A stretch of DNA of 64,000 nucleotides from Metamycoplasma phocicerebrale (GCF_003383595.3 NZ_CP033058.2:248001-312000); one strand, 5' to 3'. Positions 17,481 to 27,136 are shown, counted from the first letter of the stretch. Translations and numbers: made by a program. Notes: generated by a model from the sequence alone, not told the origin.

Positions 17481-18807
17481 ATTTAGCTAAAGCACCCATC
17501 GGGTCCCAAGGAGCAACCTCAATAATTTCTGAATTTTCATAAACGTCTTTTGCTTCTTTTGATAAATACTTTTTATCTATCATAATTTGATAAGTAAATT
17601 CATCAAATCATTTATCCGACATTGAAAATACTCCATCACGACCTATTTTAGTACCTCATGAGTTTTCAACTTGTCAATTAATAGGATTACCTTCTTTGTC
17701 TAAGTTTACACCAGTAAATACCATTGCATGCGTTAATAAAGATTCGCCATATTGTAATCTTTGACCTTTAGTTCATTTTGGGTTATATCCATAAACTTCT
17801 TCATATTTAAACATTTCATGGTCCATAATACCAACTATACTTTGGCTCATTTTTCCAACATCACAACCAAATCATACAGGTTCCCCTGCTTTAATAGACT
17901 CTATAGCCATTCTTTTCAATTCTTCTATAGGTAAATTTAAATGTTTGATTTTTTTACCAGCGACGTTTCCTAAATATTTAATAGTGTAGATTCTATTGTA
18001 TGGTTTATCATCTGTTGGTGAATTAATAACACTAACTTTATTACTTAAATTTCAACCAACCACTTCTTTAAAAAAATGTTGTGGAGTCATTGATGGAAGT
18101 CTATGATATTTTCCTTCTTTATCTTCATATTCAAAATTTACTTCTTTTGGAGGCAAACCTAAAGATTTAACTAAAATGTTATAAATTTTGTATAAATAAT
18201 CTTCTTTTTTGTCTTGTAATAATTTAATATTTTTTGATTTTAAATATTCTTGTCTTAATTCAAATGCAAAATATCTTAACATTGAAGTTAAATGTGTATC
18301 CATTGTATATGTGCTAGAAGAACTAAATGTTTCTGGCATATGGTCTTTTGGAATTATTCCATATTTATCCAATAAAGCACTAAACATATCTCATTGTCCG
18401 CCATCTTCTAATGGTGATTTTAATAAATGCGCTACAACTCTTGAATCTAAATCTTCTTCAACTGTATCAATTATTGCATCAAAAAAGTAATTTGATCTTT
18501 CTAATTTATCTCAAAATAATGTATATGATTGTGAAAACTCTGTTGTTTTTAAATCATATTTTTTCATTGTGTCGACTCTAGCGGTATTTAATGCTGCAAA
18601 CATTCAACATCTTCCACTTTGTTTTTGTTCTGTTACATCACCTTTTTTGGTAGTATGTGAAAATTTAAAATTATGTCTTCTTATAGCATCTTGATTAATA
18701 GAAGCTTCTTTAATCCCTACTTTAGCAACAGCATTTTCCACTGCTTTATTTGTTGGATCAGAATTATATTTTTTATTAAATTTATTTAATAATTTTTCAT
18801 TTATCAT
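17479..18807 (-). CDS. pepC: aminopeptidase C / bleomycin hydrolase (peptidase C1B)
   Basis: A 442-residue papain-fold cysteine aminopeptidase. The nucleophile is Cys67 in QKQSGRCWMFAALN, with the oxyanion Gln63. The catalytic His is in LLTHAMVFTG and the Asn in WQVENSWGTK. The C-terminus ends APWDPMGALAK, close to the usual end of PepC, where the C-terminal residues project into the active site and limit cleavage to free amino ends. It hydrolyses imported peptides in the cytosol as a hexamer. AAGAAAGGT lies upstream of the ATG. Trp codons are TGA. Confidence 0.95.
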
Positions 18808-18970
18808 TATAAAAACCTTTCTTATTTTTTTATCTTTTAATTATACCAAAACTGTTTATATTTAAAATGATTAGTCTAAAAACTTTAGTAATTAAATTAA
18901 GATTGAAAAATATAATTATTTTTTGTAATTTAATTATTTTTTTCTTAAAAAAGTAAGCTGTTAAATTTGA

Positions 18971-18976
18971 TATAAT
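18971..18976 (+). promoter_or_regulatory. -10 element of the cyclotransferase-fold gene
   Basis: TATAAT in the divergent region between pepC and 19032, with a TAGGAGA ribosome-binding site further down at 19019-19025. Assigned by consensus and spacing only. Confidence 0.4.
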
Positions 18977-19031
18977 TTTTTTAATAATATAAAACTATAT
19001 TTTATTTATTATATAGTCCTAGGAGAATAAA

Positions 19032-19943
19032 ATGAATAATCAAAAAATTTATGTCTTTGCTTATGCAAGCATACAAGATCCCTTGTTTTATGAAAACTTA
19101 TTATCTAATTGAAAAACAAAAAGACCAGCTGTTCTAAATGGTTATGCAAAATGCATAGATTCAGAAAGCAATTTATTAATAAAAAAAGATAATTCAAACA
19201 AAATTAATGGCTTTGTTTTTGAAATAACTAAAGAAGAATTGTTTATGCTTGATCGTTGAAATAAATTTCCTCATTATCAAAGACATATTGTTAATGTTAT
19301 GGCTTTGGATACAAATGAAATGATTGAAAATGTTCAAATATATACAAAGTTAGAATTTGGTCAGGTTTATTTAGCCCCAGAAGATGAACCCACTCTTACA
19401 ACAATATATCGTAATGAAAATGAAATGAATTCTTTTATTGAAATAGAAAAATTAAATAAAAATTTTCCTATAATCGACAACGCTATTTTATATAAAGTTA
19501 ATGAAGAACAATTTAATAAAATTAAGAATTTAAAGCACCCATATTTAGTGTTAATTATTGAAGATGTTGTCAAGAAAAATTATTTATTTGAACATTATGC
19601 TATGATTCCTTTGGAATTAAAAAACGAAAAATTTGCTCTAATGATTAGTTTTGGACAAAACAAGAATTTAAATAGTAAGTTTTATTATGATGCTTGAGAA
19701 AATAAGGATTTTAATACTTCAATTAATATTTTATGAAAACCACTATATGAATTTGATGCTAGTTTTTTAGCAAAGTCTACTCCATATAAATACATTAATT
19801 TAAGATGAGATTTGACTAGAAAATTGCCTTTATTTGGAGCTTATAATGATAAATCATTTGAATATTTAGTTTTAGATTTTGATATAGACCCTCTTAAAAG
19901 ACTTAATACTTTAATTGAAATAATAAAAAAACATAGTATTTAA
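19032..19943 (+). CDS. gamma-glutamylcyclotransferase-fold (AIG2-like) protein
   Basis: A 303-residue protein. Its N-terminal 110 residues look like a gamma-glutamylcyclotransferase/AIG2 barrel: KIYVFAYASIQDPLFYENLL matches the YGSL-type entry motif, and INGFVFEITKEELFMLDRWNKFPHYQRHIVNV matches the G-x-V-(Y/F)-x(7)-LD-xx-E-xx-Y-R region. The usual catalytic Glu region reads DRWNKFP here, so activity is uncertain. The remaining 190 residues are not recognised. It is followed after 12 bases by uvrC and is probably co-transcribed with it. Confidence 0.65.
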
Positions 19944-19955
19944 AAAAATTACAAA

Positions 19956-21641
19956 ATGATAGAAAAAAAAGAAATTGTTAATGTTCCAACAAAACCTGGT
20001 GTTTATTTTTGAAAAGATAAAAACGATCAAGTTATTTATGTTGGAAAAGCTAAAAACTTAAAATTAAGAATGAGCCAGTATTTTGATCCTAAAATGCTAA
20101 ACTCATATAAAACCCCTAAGATGCTAAAAGAAATAGCATCTTTTGAAATTACAGTTTTAAACACAGAAAAAGAAGCCTTAATGTTTGAAAGAAATAGTAT
20201 TATAAAATATCAACCTTTTTATAATGTTTTATATCCCTCTCAAAGCACATTTCCTTATTTGTGTATAAGAAAAACAAAAAATGAATTAACTATTAAAATA
20301 GTGTCTAAATATAAAAAATCAAAAGATACTATTTATTATGGTCCTTTAGTGTCTAATGTTTCATATAAACCTCTTGAAAAGTATTTAATACATTTGCTTT
20401 TATCAAAAGAGGGAATAATAATAAAAAAGCAAACAAAAGATTTTATAGAAGAAAAATTTGAGTTAGCAAAAAAAATAATGAAATTTGATAAGAATTTTAA
20501 AAAAGAATTAGATAGCAAAATTATTGAAGCTATATCTAATAGGCAATATGATTTAGCAAAAGAATATAATGAAATTTTAAAATTAATATCAAAAAAAGAT
20601 GATTATCAAAATATAGAATTGAAAACAAACCAAAATTTTGATGTTTTTGGGTTTTATGAAAAAGATTCAATATTATTTATTTCAATAATGAACTATAGAT
20701 CTTCTAGTTTAATAAACAAACTTGATTTTGCATGCGAAATTAAAACTTCAAAAGAATCAACAATTAATGAATTTTTAAATCAACATTATTATTCTAATAA
20801 TGTCCCAGATTTTATACTAATACCTAATGAATATTTATCTTTTAATTTAGATGTTTTAAATTTAGTTAAAAAAAATATAACTAAGCAATTTCAAATTTTA
20901 ATTGATATAGCTAATGAAAATGCTAAAAATGAAATAGATAAAAAAATAACTAAATTTATAAAAAAAGAAAAAGATCTACAAAAAACAATAGAGAACTTAT
21001 CTTTAATTTTGAATTCTAATGCAAAAAGATTAGTTATATTTGATAATTCTTTTTTAAAAGGCACTGAAGATGTAGTTGGTCAGGCTTGTGTTTATATAAA
21101 TGGAAAACTGGTTACTTCTTTAAGTAGATCTTTTAAACTGCAAAAAAATAAAAATCGAAATGCAGATGTTGAATACATACACCAAAATGCAGAAAAATTT
21201 TTATCAAATTATCATAAATTAATAGACGTAATAATAGTAGATGGTAATGCAAATCAAATTAAAGAAGTACAAAAAGTAATAAAAAAATTAAATATTAATA
21301 AAAAAATATTTGGCTTAATTAAAAATTTAAAACATAATACTGATCAATTAATAGACGAAAATGGAAAAAAGATAGAAATTTTAAATGAAGACGTATTCAA
21401 TTTTTTAACTCATATACAAATTGAAGTTGATAAATATGCTAAAACATATTTTAACAAAAGGCATAGATTAAAATTATTGAACAACCCATTAAAAAATATT
21501 GATGGAATTGGAGAAAAAACTATAAATAAATTGTTGGATAAATTTGAAACTTATAACAATATAATTGAAGCTTCAATAGAAGATCTATCAAAAATAATAA
21601 GTGTAAAATTAGCTAAAAAAATAAAATCTTATTTTAGCTAA
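19956..21641 (+). CDS. uvrC: excinuclease ABC subunit C
   Basis: A 561-residue nucleotide-excision repair nuclease. Residues 10-40 contain the GIY-YIG core (PGVYFWKDKNDQVIYVGKAK) that makes the 3' incision. The UvrB-interacting segment lies near residues 190-215. The RNase H-like domain making the 5' incision includes VIVDGNANQIKEV. The C-terminus has a helix-hairpin-helix pair (NIDGIGEKTINKLLDKF). It is somewhat shorter than the E. coli protein, as is usual in mollicutes. The ATG lies 12 bases after the preceding stop with no clear Shine-Dalgarno, suggesting translational coupling. Confidence 0.95.
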
Positions 21642-21650
21642 AAAGAATAA

Positions 21651-21675
21651 AAAAGAGGAAAGCCCTCTTTTAATT
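21651..21675. terminator. bidirectional terminator, uvrC / S41 lipoprotein
   Basis: AAAAGAGG (21651-21658) pairs with CCTCTTTT (21664-21671) between the two convergent genes. Confidence 0.85.
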
Positions 21676-23373
21676 TTCAATTTTACTAATTAAATAATCT
21701 AAATTATAAAAATTGTTATATTCAATCTCAATATCCACAGGAACTCCTAATTCTAGATTTATATTTTTATCATTATTTTTAAAATAACTAGTTGATTGAG
21801 AACTTATAATAACTGAGGTTCCATCTTGCATTACTATTGGCATAATTGATGAAGTACCACCCCCTGATTTTTGACCTATAATTTTACCAATTTTTAATTC
21901 TTTTATAACTCCTGCAAAAGCATTGGCAGCACTAAAAGTATTTTTTCCAGTTAAAATAAAGTAGTTAAAGTTATCAAAAGCATCTTTATCTTCATAATTT
22001 TTATCTTTATTTGCATCAACTTTGTATTTATAAGTTATATCAGCTCTTGATAAAGTATTAAAATTATTAGTTTGAATATCTTTATTTGTTAATAAACCTA
22101 AAACTCTAATCATTGCCCCTAAATTGCCACCACCATTTTGAGAAATATCTAAAATAACATTTTTGACTTCTGGATGCTGATTAGAAATTAAATATAATTT
22201 TTGTCTGATGCTTTCAAAACTATCTTTTTCATATTTTTTTTGTTTTAGTTCTTCGTTCGTTGCACTATCAAAACTATTGAAAATTATATAAGCTGTTTTA
22301 TTTTTTACAATATATCCTTTTTTAGCATGTTCTTTATTTAGATTTTCTCTATCCTCTTTTAATTTTTTTAATAAAGTTCTATATTGTTTTAATGTAGTGC
22401 TCTTATCTAAAACTTCCATAGAAATTTTTTTCATGTTATTAGTAAAAAAACCGAACATTCTCATTGATGTATGCAATTCATTTAAGTTTTTGTAAAATAA
22501 ATCGCTATACCCTTGATTATACTCTTCTGGGTCTAAAGATAATAATTTGCTTTTCAAATCTGGACTTATGTATTCTTTAAATGATTTTATATTTTTAAAA
22601 TCTTTTAAACCGTAAAAATAATCTAGGGTAAATAGAAGATTATTATAATTATTAATTCTGTCTATATCATTTTCTTTTTCATTATTTCAATTTCCTATTT
22701 TAAGAGATTCAATTTGTGGAACTTTATCATTTAAATCAAAAAATGTTCCAAAAATGGTACTGCCATTGTAGTATAAATTGTAATAATTTTGGCTACAAAA
22801 TAAAGTATTAAAAACACTTAGAGGAATTAAAATTTTGTTGTTTTCATAAACAATATCTATATTATATTTAGCCAAATCTAAAGTTATAGTTTTTGGTATA
22901 CTTTCTTTGTTGTTTATATTAAAACCTAGGTAATTTAAATGTCTTGAATAATTGGTTGAATCAGATTTTTTAACAAAAGAAAAAAAATCGTCGCTTAATA
23001 ATTTAATATAATCATTCTGATAATTTATAACCATTCTTTCTCCATAAGGATTAATGTAATTAACTTCAGGATTGGTGTTATAATGCTTTTTAATTAATGA
23101 TCTAGTATTAAATAAGCCATATAATTTATTAATCATTTCTTCGATAGAAACATAAGGTTGTTTTTCATTAGCTTTAAAATATAATTTAATTGAATTAGAA
23201 TTTATATTGTAATGGTTATTTGCTAAGTTTTTAAATGGGGTCTCTTTTATTAAAAACGACGATTTATTATTCTTTAACATTCATAAATTTCAAGGTACAT
23301 TAAAACATGATGAAGACATCAATGGTAAAGCCGATAAACTTAATAAACTAATTGCTAAAATTTTCTTTTTCAT
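21670..23373 (-). CDS. S41-family (C-terminal processing type) peptidase lipoprotein
   Basis: A 567-residue secreted lipoprotein. MKKKILAISLLSLSALPLMS ends in an SSSC lipobox (Cys23). The C-terminal 200 residues carry S41 features: VILDISQNGGGNLGAM (the D-x(3)-N-x-GG motif), TGKNTFSAANAFA with a candidate nucleophile Ser481, and GQKSGGGTSS with a candidate Lys502. The N-terminal 270 residues are unrecognised and may bind substrate. It probably acts on the outer face of the membrane against host or self proteins. TGA Trp codons interrupt it at several points under the standard code. An AGGAG-like site is absent directly before the ATG; GGAGAAAAA is seen. Confidence 0.82.
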
Positions 23374-23522
23374 ATTATTTTTTTCTCCATGTTAACCGCT
23401 ATATTAAGTGCAATTAACTAATATAATTATATTATTTATTTATATAACTAATTATATAAATTTTAATACACTAATTAGTTTCGAAAAATTTTTAAAAAAA
23501 CGACTTAAAAATTTTTTTGTGC

Positions 23523-23528
23523 TAAAAT
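23523..23528 (+). promoter_or_regulatory. -10 element of tRNA-Arg
   Basis: TAAAAT 12 bases before the mature 5' end of the tRNA, the same spacing as for the tRNA-Gly pair downstream. Confidence 0.5.
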
Positions 23529-23540
23529 ATTTATTGCGAC

Positions 23541-23616
23541 GGTCGTGTAGCTCAGGGGATAGAGTACGTGCCTTCTAAGCATGTGGTCGCAGGTTCGAAT
23601 CCTGCCACGATCGCCA
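23541..23616 (+). tRNA. tRNA-Arg (anticodon UCU)
   Basis: A full cloverleaf of 76 bases with encoded CCA. The acceptor GGTCGTG pairs with CACGATC, the anticodon arm is CGTGC-CTTCTAA-GCATG with anticodon TCT, and the T arm is GCAGG-TTCGAAT-CCTGC. It reads AGA/AGG, the dominant Arg codons in A+T-rich mollicutes. Confidence 0.96.
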
Positions 23617-23771
23617 TTTTTTTATTCTCTTTTTTATCTTTTTTATTAAATGTACAATTTTGTTAAATTTAAAAAGCATAAAAAATAAAAATTTATGCAA
23701 AAAATTATTTTTGAAATAAATGTATTTTAAAATTAAAGTGTTAGTAATAACAAAAATTAAGGAGATAAAAA

Positions 23772-24581
23772 ATGGCAATTTTAAAAAAATTTAATGACAT
23801 TATAGTTAGAACACCAGCTAGTTCAATGGTAAACGGAATTACTTCTGCACCAGAACTAGGAAAGCCTGACTATGAATTGGCAAAAAAACAACACAAAGAA
23901 TATATTAAAGCATTAGAAAATGCAGGATTAAAAGTTCGTGTAGCTGAAAAATTAGAACAATTCCCAGATTCATGCTTCGTAGAAGATGCAGCTGTTATTG
24001 TTCCTGGTCGTGAGTTAGCAATTTTAACTAATCCAGGAGCAAAAACAAGAAACGGTGAAAAAGAATTTATGTTACCTATTCTAAAAGAATATTTCCCGGA
24101 TGACAAAATTAAAAAAATTGTTTCGCCTGGTACCTTAGATGGGGGAGATGTTATGATGGTAGGAGATACATATTATGTTGGCATGTCAGATCGTACAAAT
24201 CGTGAAGGAATTAGACAATTTCACAATATTTTAGCAAGTATTGGAAAAAAATGCGTACCAGTTCCTATGACAGAAATGTTGCATTTAAAAACTGGTGTTA
24301 ATTATCTAGAACACAACAACCTATTAATTTCAGGTGAATTTTTAGAATATCCAACATTTAAAGACTTTAACCAAGTTGTTGTTACTCCTGATGAAGGTTA
24401 TGCAGCAAACTGTATTTGAGTAAATGACACAGTTATAGTTCCTGAAGGTTATCCAAAACTATTAGCAAAAGTAAAAGCTCTTAAAAAATCAGACGGTAAA
24501 CCTTATACAGTTGTTGTTTGTGATACATCGGAATACAAAAAATTAGATGGTGGTTTAAGTTGTCTATCTCTAAGATTCTAA
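23772..24581 (+). CDS. dimethylargininase (DDAH family)
   Basis: A 269-residue guanidino-group-modifying enzyme. It aligns closely with Pseudomonas-type dimethylarginine dimethylaminohydrolase: RTPASSMVNGITS, FPDSCFVEDAAVI (Glu71, Asp72), GTLDGGDVMMVGD, HLKTGVNYLEHNNLL (catalytic His171), YAANCIWVND and DGGLSCLSLRF with catalytic Cys264 near the C-terminus. The length and the C-terminal CLSLRF separate it from arginine deiminase, which is about 410 residues. DDAH hydrolyses N-methylated arginines to citrulline and methylamines in the cytosol. AAGGAG precedes the ATG. It stands alone between tRNA-Arg and a strong terminator, and codon use suggests good expression. Confidence 0.9.
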
Positions 24582-24598
24582 AATAAAACTGAATAAAA

Positions 24599-24640
24599 CA
24601 AAAAAGTTTGGTTGTTATTTTAAACAAACTTTTTTGTTAT
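24599..24640 (+). terminator. terminator after the DDAH gene
   Basis: A perfect 12-bp stem CAAAAAAGTTTG (24599-24610) with CAAACTTTTTTG (24625-24636). Confidence 0.88.
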
Positions 24641-24681
24641 TATTTTTTTTAAAAAAAATTAAACAATTTTTAGTTTAATAG

Positions 24682-24687
24682 TATAAT
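24682..24687 (+). promoter_or_regulatory. -10 element of the tRNA-Gly pair
   Basis: TATAAT 12 bases before the first tRNA-Gly. Confidence 0.55.
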
Positions 24688-24699
24688 AATTAAGCAATT

Positions 24700-24773
24700 G
24701 CGAGTGTAGTTTAATGGTAGAACTTCAGCCTTCCAAGCTGAATACGTGGGTTCGATTCCCATCACTTGCACCA
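24700..24773 (+). tRNA. tRNA-Gly (anticodon UCC)
   Basis: A 74-base cloverleaf with encoded CCA. The acceptor GCGAGTG pairs with CACTTGC (one G-T wobble), the anticodon arm is TCAGC-CTTCCAA-GCTGA, and the T loop TTCGATT is normal. It is separated from the next tRNA by only three bases and shares its promoter. Confidence 0.96.
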
Positions 24774-24776
24774 TTT

Positions 24777-24850
24777 GCGGATGTAGTTCAATGGTAGAAC
24801 ATCAGGTTGCCAATCTGAATACGAGGGTCCGATTCCCTTCATCCGCACCA
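24777..24850 (+). tRNA. tRNA-Gly (anticodon GCC) with atypical T loop
   Basis: A 74-base cloverleaf with encoded CCA. The acceptor GCGGATG pairs with CATCCGC and the anticodon arm is TCAGG-TTGCCAA-TCTGA. The T loop reads TCCGATT, so position 55, almost always T (pseudouridine), is C. The rest of the fold looks sound, so it is probably functional. Confidence 0.93.
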
Positions 24851-24866
24851 TTTGTTTAAATACATC

Positions 24867-24906
24867 AAAAAATAAACCTAATTAATTTTGGGTTTATTTT
24901 TAATTT
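24867..24906 (+). terminator. terminator after the tRNA-Gly pair
   Basis: AAAATAAACC (24869-24878) pairs with GGTTTATTTT (24891-24900), followed by T-rich sequence. Confidence 0.8.
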
Positions 24907-24919
24907 ATTTTTTTAGTAC

Positions 24920-24925
24920 TATAAT
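24920..24925 (+). promoter_or_regulatory. -10 element of the Pycsar-like operon
   Basis: TATAAT after the tRNA terminator. GAAGGAG (24949-24955) gives a strong ribosome-binding site before the ATG at 24961. Confidence 0.55.
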
Positions 24926-24960
24926 TTTATAAATTAAATTAATAACATGAAGGAGTAATA

Positions 24961-25781
24961 ATGAATAATTTTGATTATAAAGCTTCTAAGGAAAGAGTTT
25001 ATAAAATTCTTGATACGCCGTTAAAAGTAAACCAAGTAGATAATATACCAAATAATCCTCAATTTACAGATAATAATAGTTATAGAGGTTGAGTATCTTC
25101 AATTTTTATCGATATAGTAGATTCAACAAATTTATTTAAAAAAAACGACCCGAACGTATCGGTAGAATAATGAAAGCTTTTTGCAAAGAAATAGTATCTA
25201 TTTTAAAATCTAATAAAGATTATAAAGAAATAGGAATAAGAGGGGATTGTGTTTATGCTATATATAGTGTAAATCTTAAGAAAGAAAATGTTTTTGATAA
25301 AATAATTCATAATGCCTTAGTAATAAATACTTTTCATAAAATGTTTAAAAAAATATTAGAGAAAAAACAACAACCAACATTTGAAATAGGAATTGGTATA
25401 GGATGTTCAGAAACCACAATAGTAAAAGCTGGAACAAAAAGTAAAAAAAGAGGTATCAATAGTAAAGTATGAATAGGAAATTCTGTAGTAAATGCTTCTA
25501 AATTATCTTCAATAGGAAATAGGAAACTAGATTTTAAGGTTAAAACTATAGTAATAGACCAGGAATTTTTTAATAGAATTAAAGATTTAAAATTAAATGA
25601 TTGAATAAAAATTAGTCAAAAAGATGAAAAAGATTCTTGTTATAAAAATATTTTTAAACAACTAGATGAAAAAGAAATTAAAAAAATATTAAATGATGAT
25701 ACTAAGGTGTATCATAGTGATGAAACAATTAAAGATTTTGAAAATTGAATAAACGAAAGTATTAATAAAAATGAAAAATAG
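24961..25781 (+). pseudogene. class III nucleotide cyclase, Pycsar PycC-like, split by a one-base frameshift
   Basis: Two reading frames together make one class III cyclase domain. Frame one (24961-25170, 69 residues) holds FIDIVDSTNLF with metal-binding Asp51, then stops at TAA. Frame two (open from before 25170 to 25781) holds IMKAFCKEIVSIL, GIRGDCVYAIY with the second metal Asp, FEIGIGIGCSE, VKAGTKSKKRGINSKVWIG and NASKL. The order and the KAG-GIN-VW(M/I)G-ASKL blocks are those of pyrimidine cyclases of Pycsar anti-phage systems, which make cCMP or cUMP. One added base near 25138-25151 restores a 273-residue protein reading PERIGRIMKAFCKE. Alternatives are a split protein coupled by the TAATG overlap at 25168-25172, programmed -1 frameshifting, phase variation or a sequencing error. 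The PycTM gene overlaps the end by 11 bases. Confidence 0.8.
25138..25151 (+). other. A8 tract and in-phase A_AAA_AAC heptamer at the cyclase frame break
   Basis: Eight As (25138-25145) are followed by CGACCC. A_AAA_AAC (25140-25146) lies in the zero-frame phase needed for a -1 slippery site. One extra A in the tract, or one extra C at 25149-25151, would rejoin the frames. In this A-rich genome such a run can also arise by chance. Confidence 0.6.
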
Positions 25782-26292
25782 TTTAAATAATCAAAAGCAG
25801 ATAGAAAATAGTAAAGAAATTCTAAATGGAATACAAAAGCAAATATCTTCTATAGATACAAAAGCTAGCTTTTATCTACTTGCTATAAGTATCTTTTTTA
25901 GTTTTTTTTCTTCATTATATGGTGTATTTCATGAAAAATGATTTTTAGATAAAAATTTTATTTTTATAATTTCTTTTAAAGTTTTATTTATTCTTCTTAC
26001 AATTTCTTCAATTTTAATAATAATTTTCTTTATATTGGTTATATGACCAAGAACTAAAAAAATTAAAAAGCTTTATCCAAACTATTATATGGATGTTTTT
26101 AAATTAGATAAAAAGAATTTAAAAAAGTCTATAAAAAAATATAATGAAAACGACGATATGATTGTAGATCAAATAAAAATTAATTCTAGAATATGTAGAA
26201 CAAAACATAATTTTTTAAAAATAGCATTTTATTCATTTATTCCCTTTGGATTAATTTTATTCTCGTTAACTATTATGATATTATTTGGTTAA
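25771..26292 (+). CDS. Pycsar PycTM-like transmembrane effector
   Basis: A 173-residue protein with three hydrophobic segments (about 33-52, 62-92 and 147-172). Just before the first helix is SSIDTKASFYLLAISIFFSF, matching the D-x-KA-x(3)-L motif at the start of the PycTM effector domain. A charged region of about 55 residues between helices 2 and 3 would face the cytosol. In known Pycsar systems the membrane effector senses cCMP or cUMP and damages the membrane to abort infection. It overlaps the cyclase by 11 bases in another frame, so the two are translationally coupled. The gene is intact; Trp57 and Trp92 are TGA. I know no better alternative family. Confidence 0.78.
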
Positions 26293-26400
26293 ATTTTTAT
26301 TTTTATAGTAATAAACAATATATTAATAAAATTTTTTATATTTTTATATTGCATGGTTTATTTATTATTATAATTAATAAAAAAATAAAAGGAGATTTAT

Positions 26401-27000
26401 ATGTCAAAAGTTTTAGTTTTATATTCTTCACCGATACAAAGTGAAAAATCGATTTCAACTTTATTAACTAAAAAGTTTGTCGAATTATATAAAAAAAATA
26501 ATGAAAATGATCAAATAAAAGAATTAGATCTTAATGAATTAGAAATGGCAAGACTTTCTCAAACATCGAAAAATATGCCTAAAACATATTCAGAGGAATT
26601 ATCAAATAAATATATTAATTTATTAAAAGAAACTGACAAGTTAATTATATCTTGTCCAATGATTAATTTTAATGTCCCAGTAGTACTAAAAAATTTTTTA
26701 GATCGTATAGCTGTAGCAAATAAGACATTTTCTTATAAATATTCTGCTAAAGGCGGATCTATTGGTTTATTAGATAATCTAACAGTAAAAATAATTGCCA
26801 CTCAAGGAGCACCTGAAGGATGATATCAATGAGCAGGTCACACTTCTTTTTTAGAAGGAATATGAAATTTCTTTGGAGCTAAATTAAGTCCGACTATTTT
26901 AGTAGCAGGAACTAAAGTAAAACCTTATTTTGAAATGCAACCACAAGAAATTGTTGAAGACAATATAAAATTATTAGAAAAACATGCAAAAAATTTTTAA
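26401..27000 (+). CDS. FMN-dependent NADH-azoreductase (AzoR/AcpD family)
   Basis: A 199-residue flavodoxin-fold oxidoreductase. KVLVLYSSPIQSEKSIS is the FMN phosphate-binding N-terminus, SCPMINFNVPVVLKNFLDRI matches the P-M-(Y/W)-N-F-x-P-x-x-LK-x-(Y/F)-(I/L)-D family block, and ATQGAPEGWYQWAGHTSFLEGIWNFFGA is a typical C-terminal half. The enzyme reduces quinones or azo compounds with NADH. AAAGGAG precedes the ATG. The 108-base gap after the Pycsar-like gene has no visible terminator, so read-through is possible, but the function is unrelated. Confidence 0.9.
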
Positions 27001-27014
27001 TTATTTGATTATTG

Positions 27015-27046
27015 AAATTGGGTTTACAATATCCAATTTTTTAATT
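27015..27046 (+). terminator. terminator after the azoreductase gene
   Basis: AAATTGG (27015-27021) pairs with CCAATTT (27033-27039), then Ts. Confidence 0.7.
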
Positions 27047-27125
27047 TTTATTATGACTAAAAATAAGTTAAACGCTACTATAACTTAGTAATGATTATTA
27101 TTTAATATAATAATTTTTTTTATGC

Positions 27126-27131
27126 TATAAT
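27126..27131 (+). promoter_or_regulatory. extended -10 promoter of rplK-rplA
   Basis: TATGCTATAAT combines an upstream TG with TATAAT (27126-27131). Transcription would start near 27138, at the foot of the leader structure. Confidence 0.6.
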
Positions 27132-27136
27132 TGTGA

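Noticed and set aside
23772-24581. Arginine deiminase (arcA)
   Set aside because: The protein is 269, not about 410, residues and its landmark motifs are those of DDAH.
25140-25146. A_AAA_AAC taken as proof of programmed ribosomal frameshifting in the cyclase
   Set aside because: The heptamer is in phase, but A runs are frequent here and no downstream stimulatory structure was found, so it stays one of several explanations.
24700-26292. Insertion element or integrase next to the tRNA-Gly genes
   Set aside because: No transposase or integrase frame and no direct repeat of the tRNA 3' end was found downstream, so mobile acquisition of the Pycsar-like genes remains only a suggestion.
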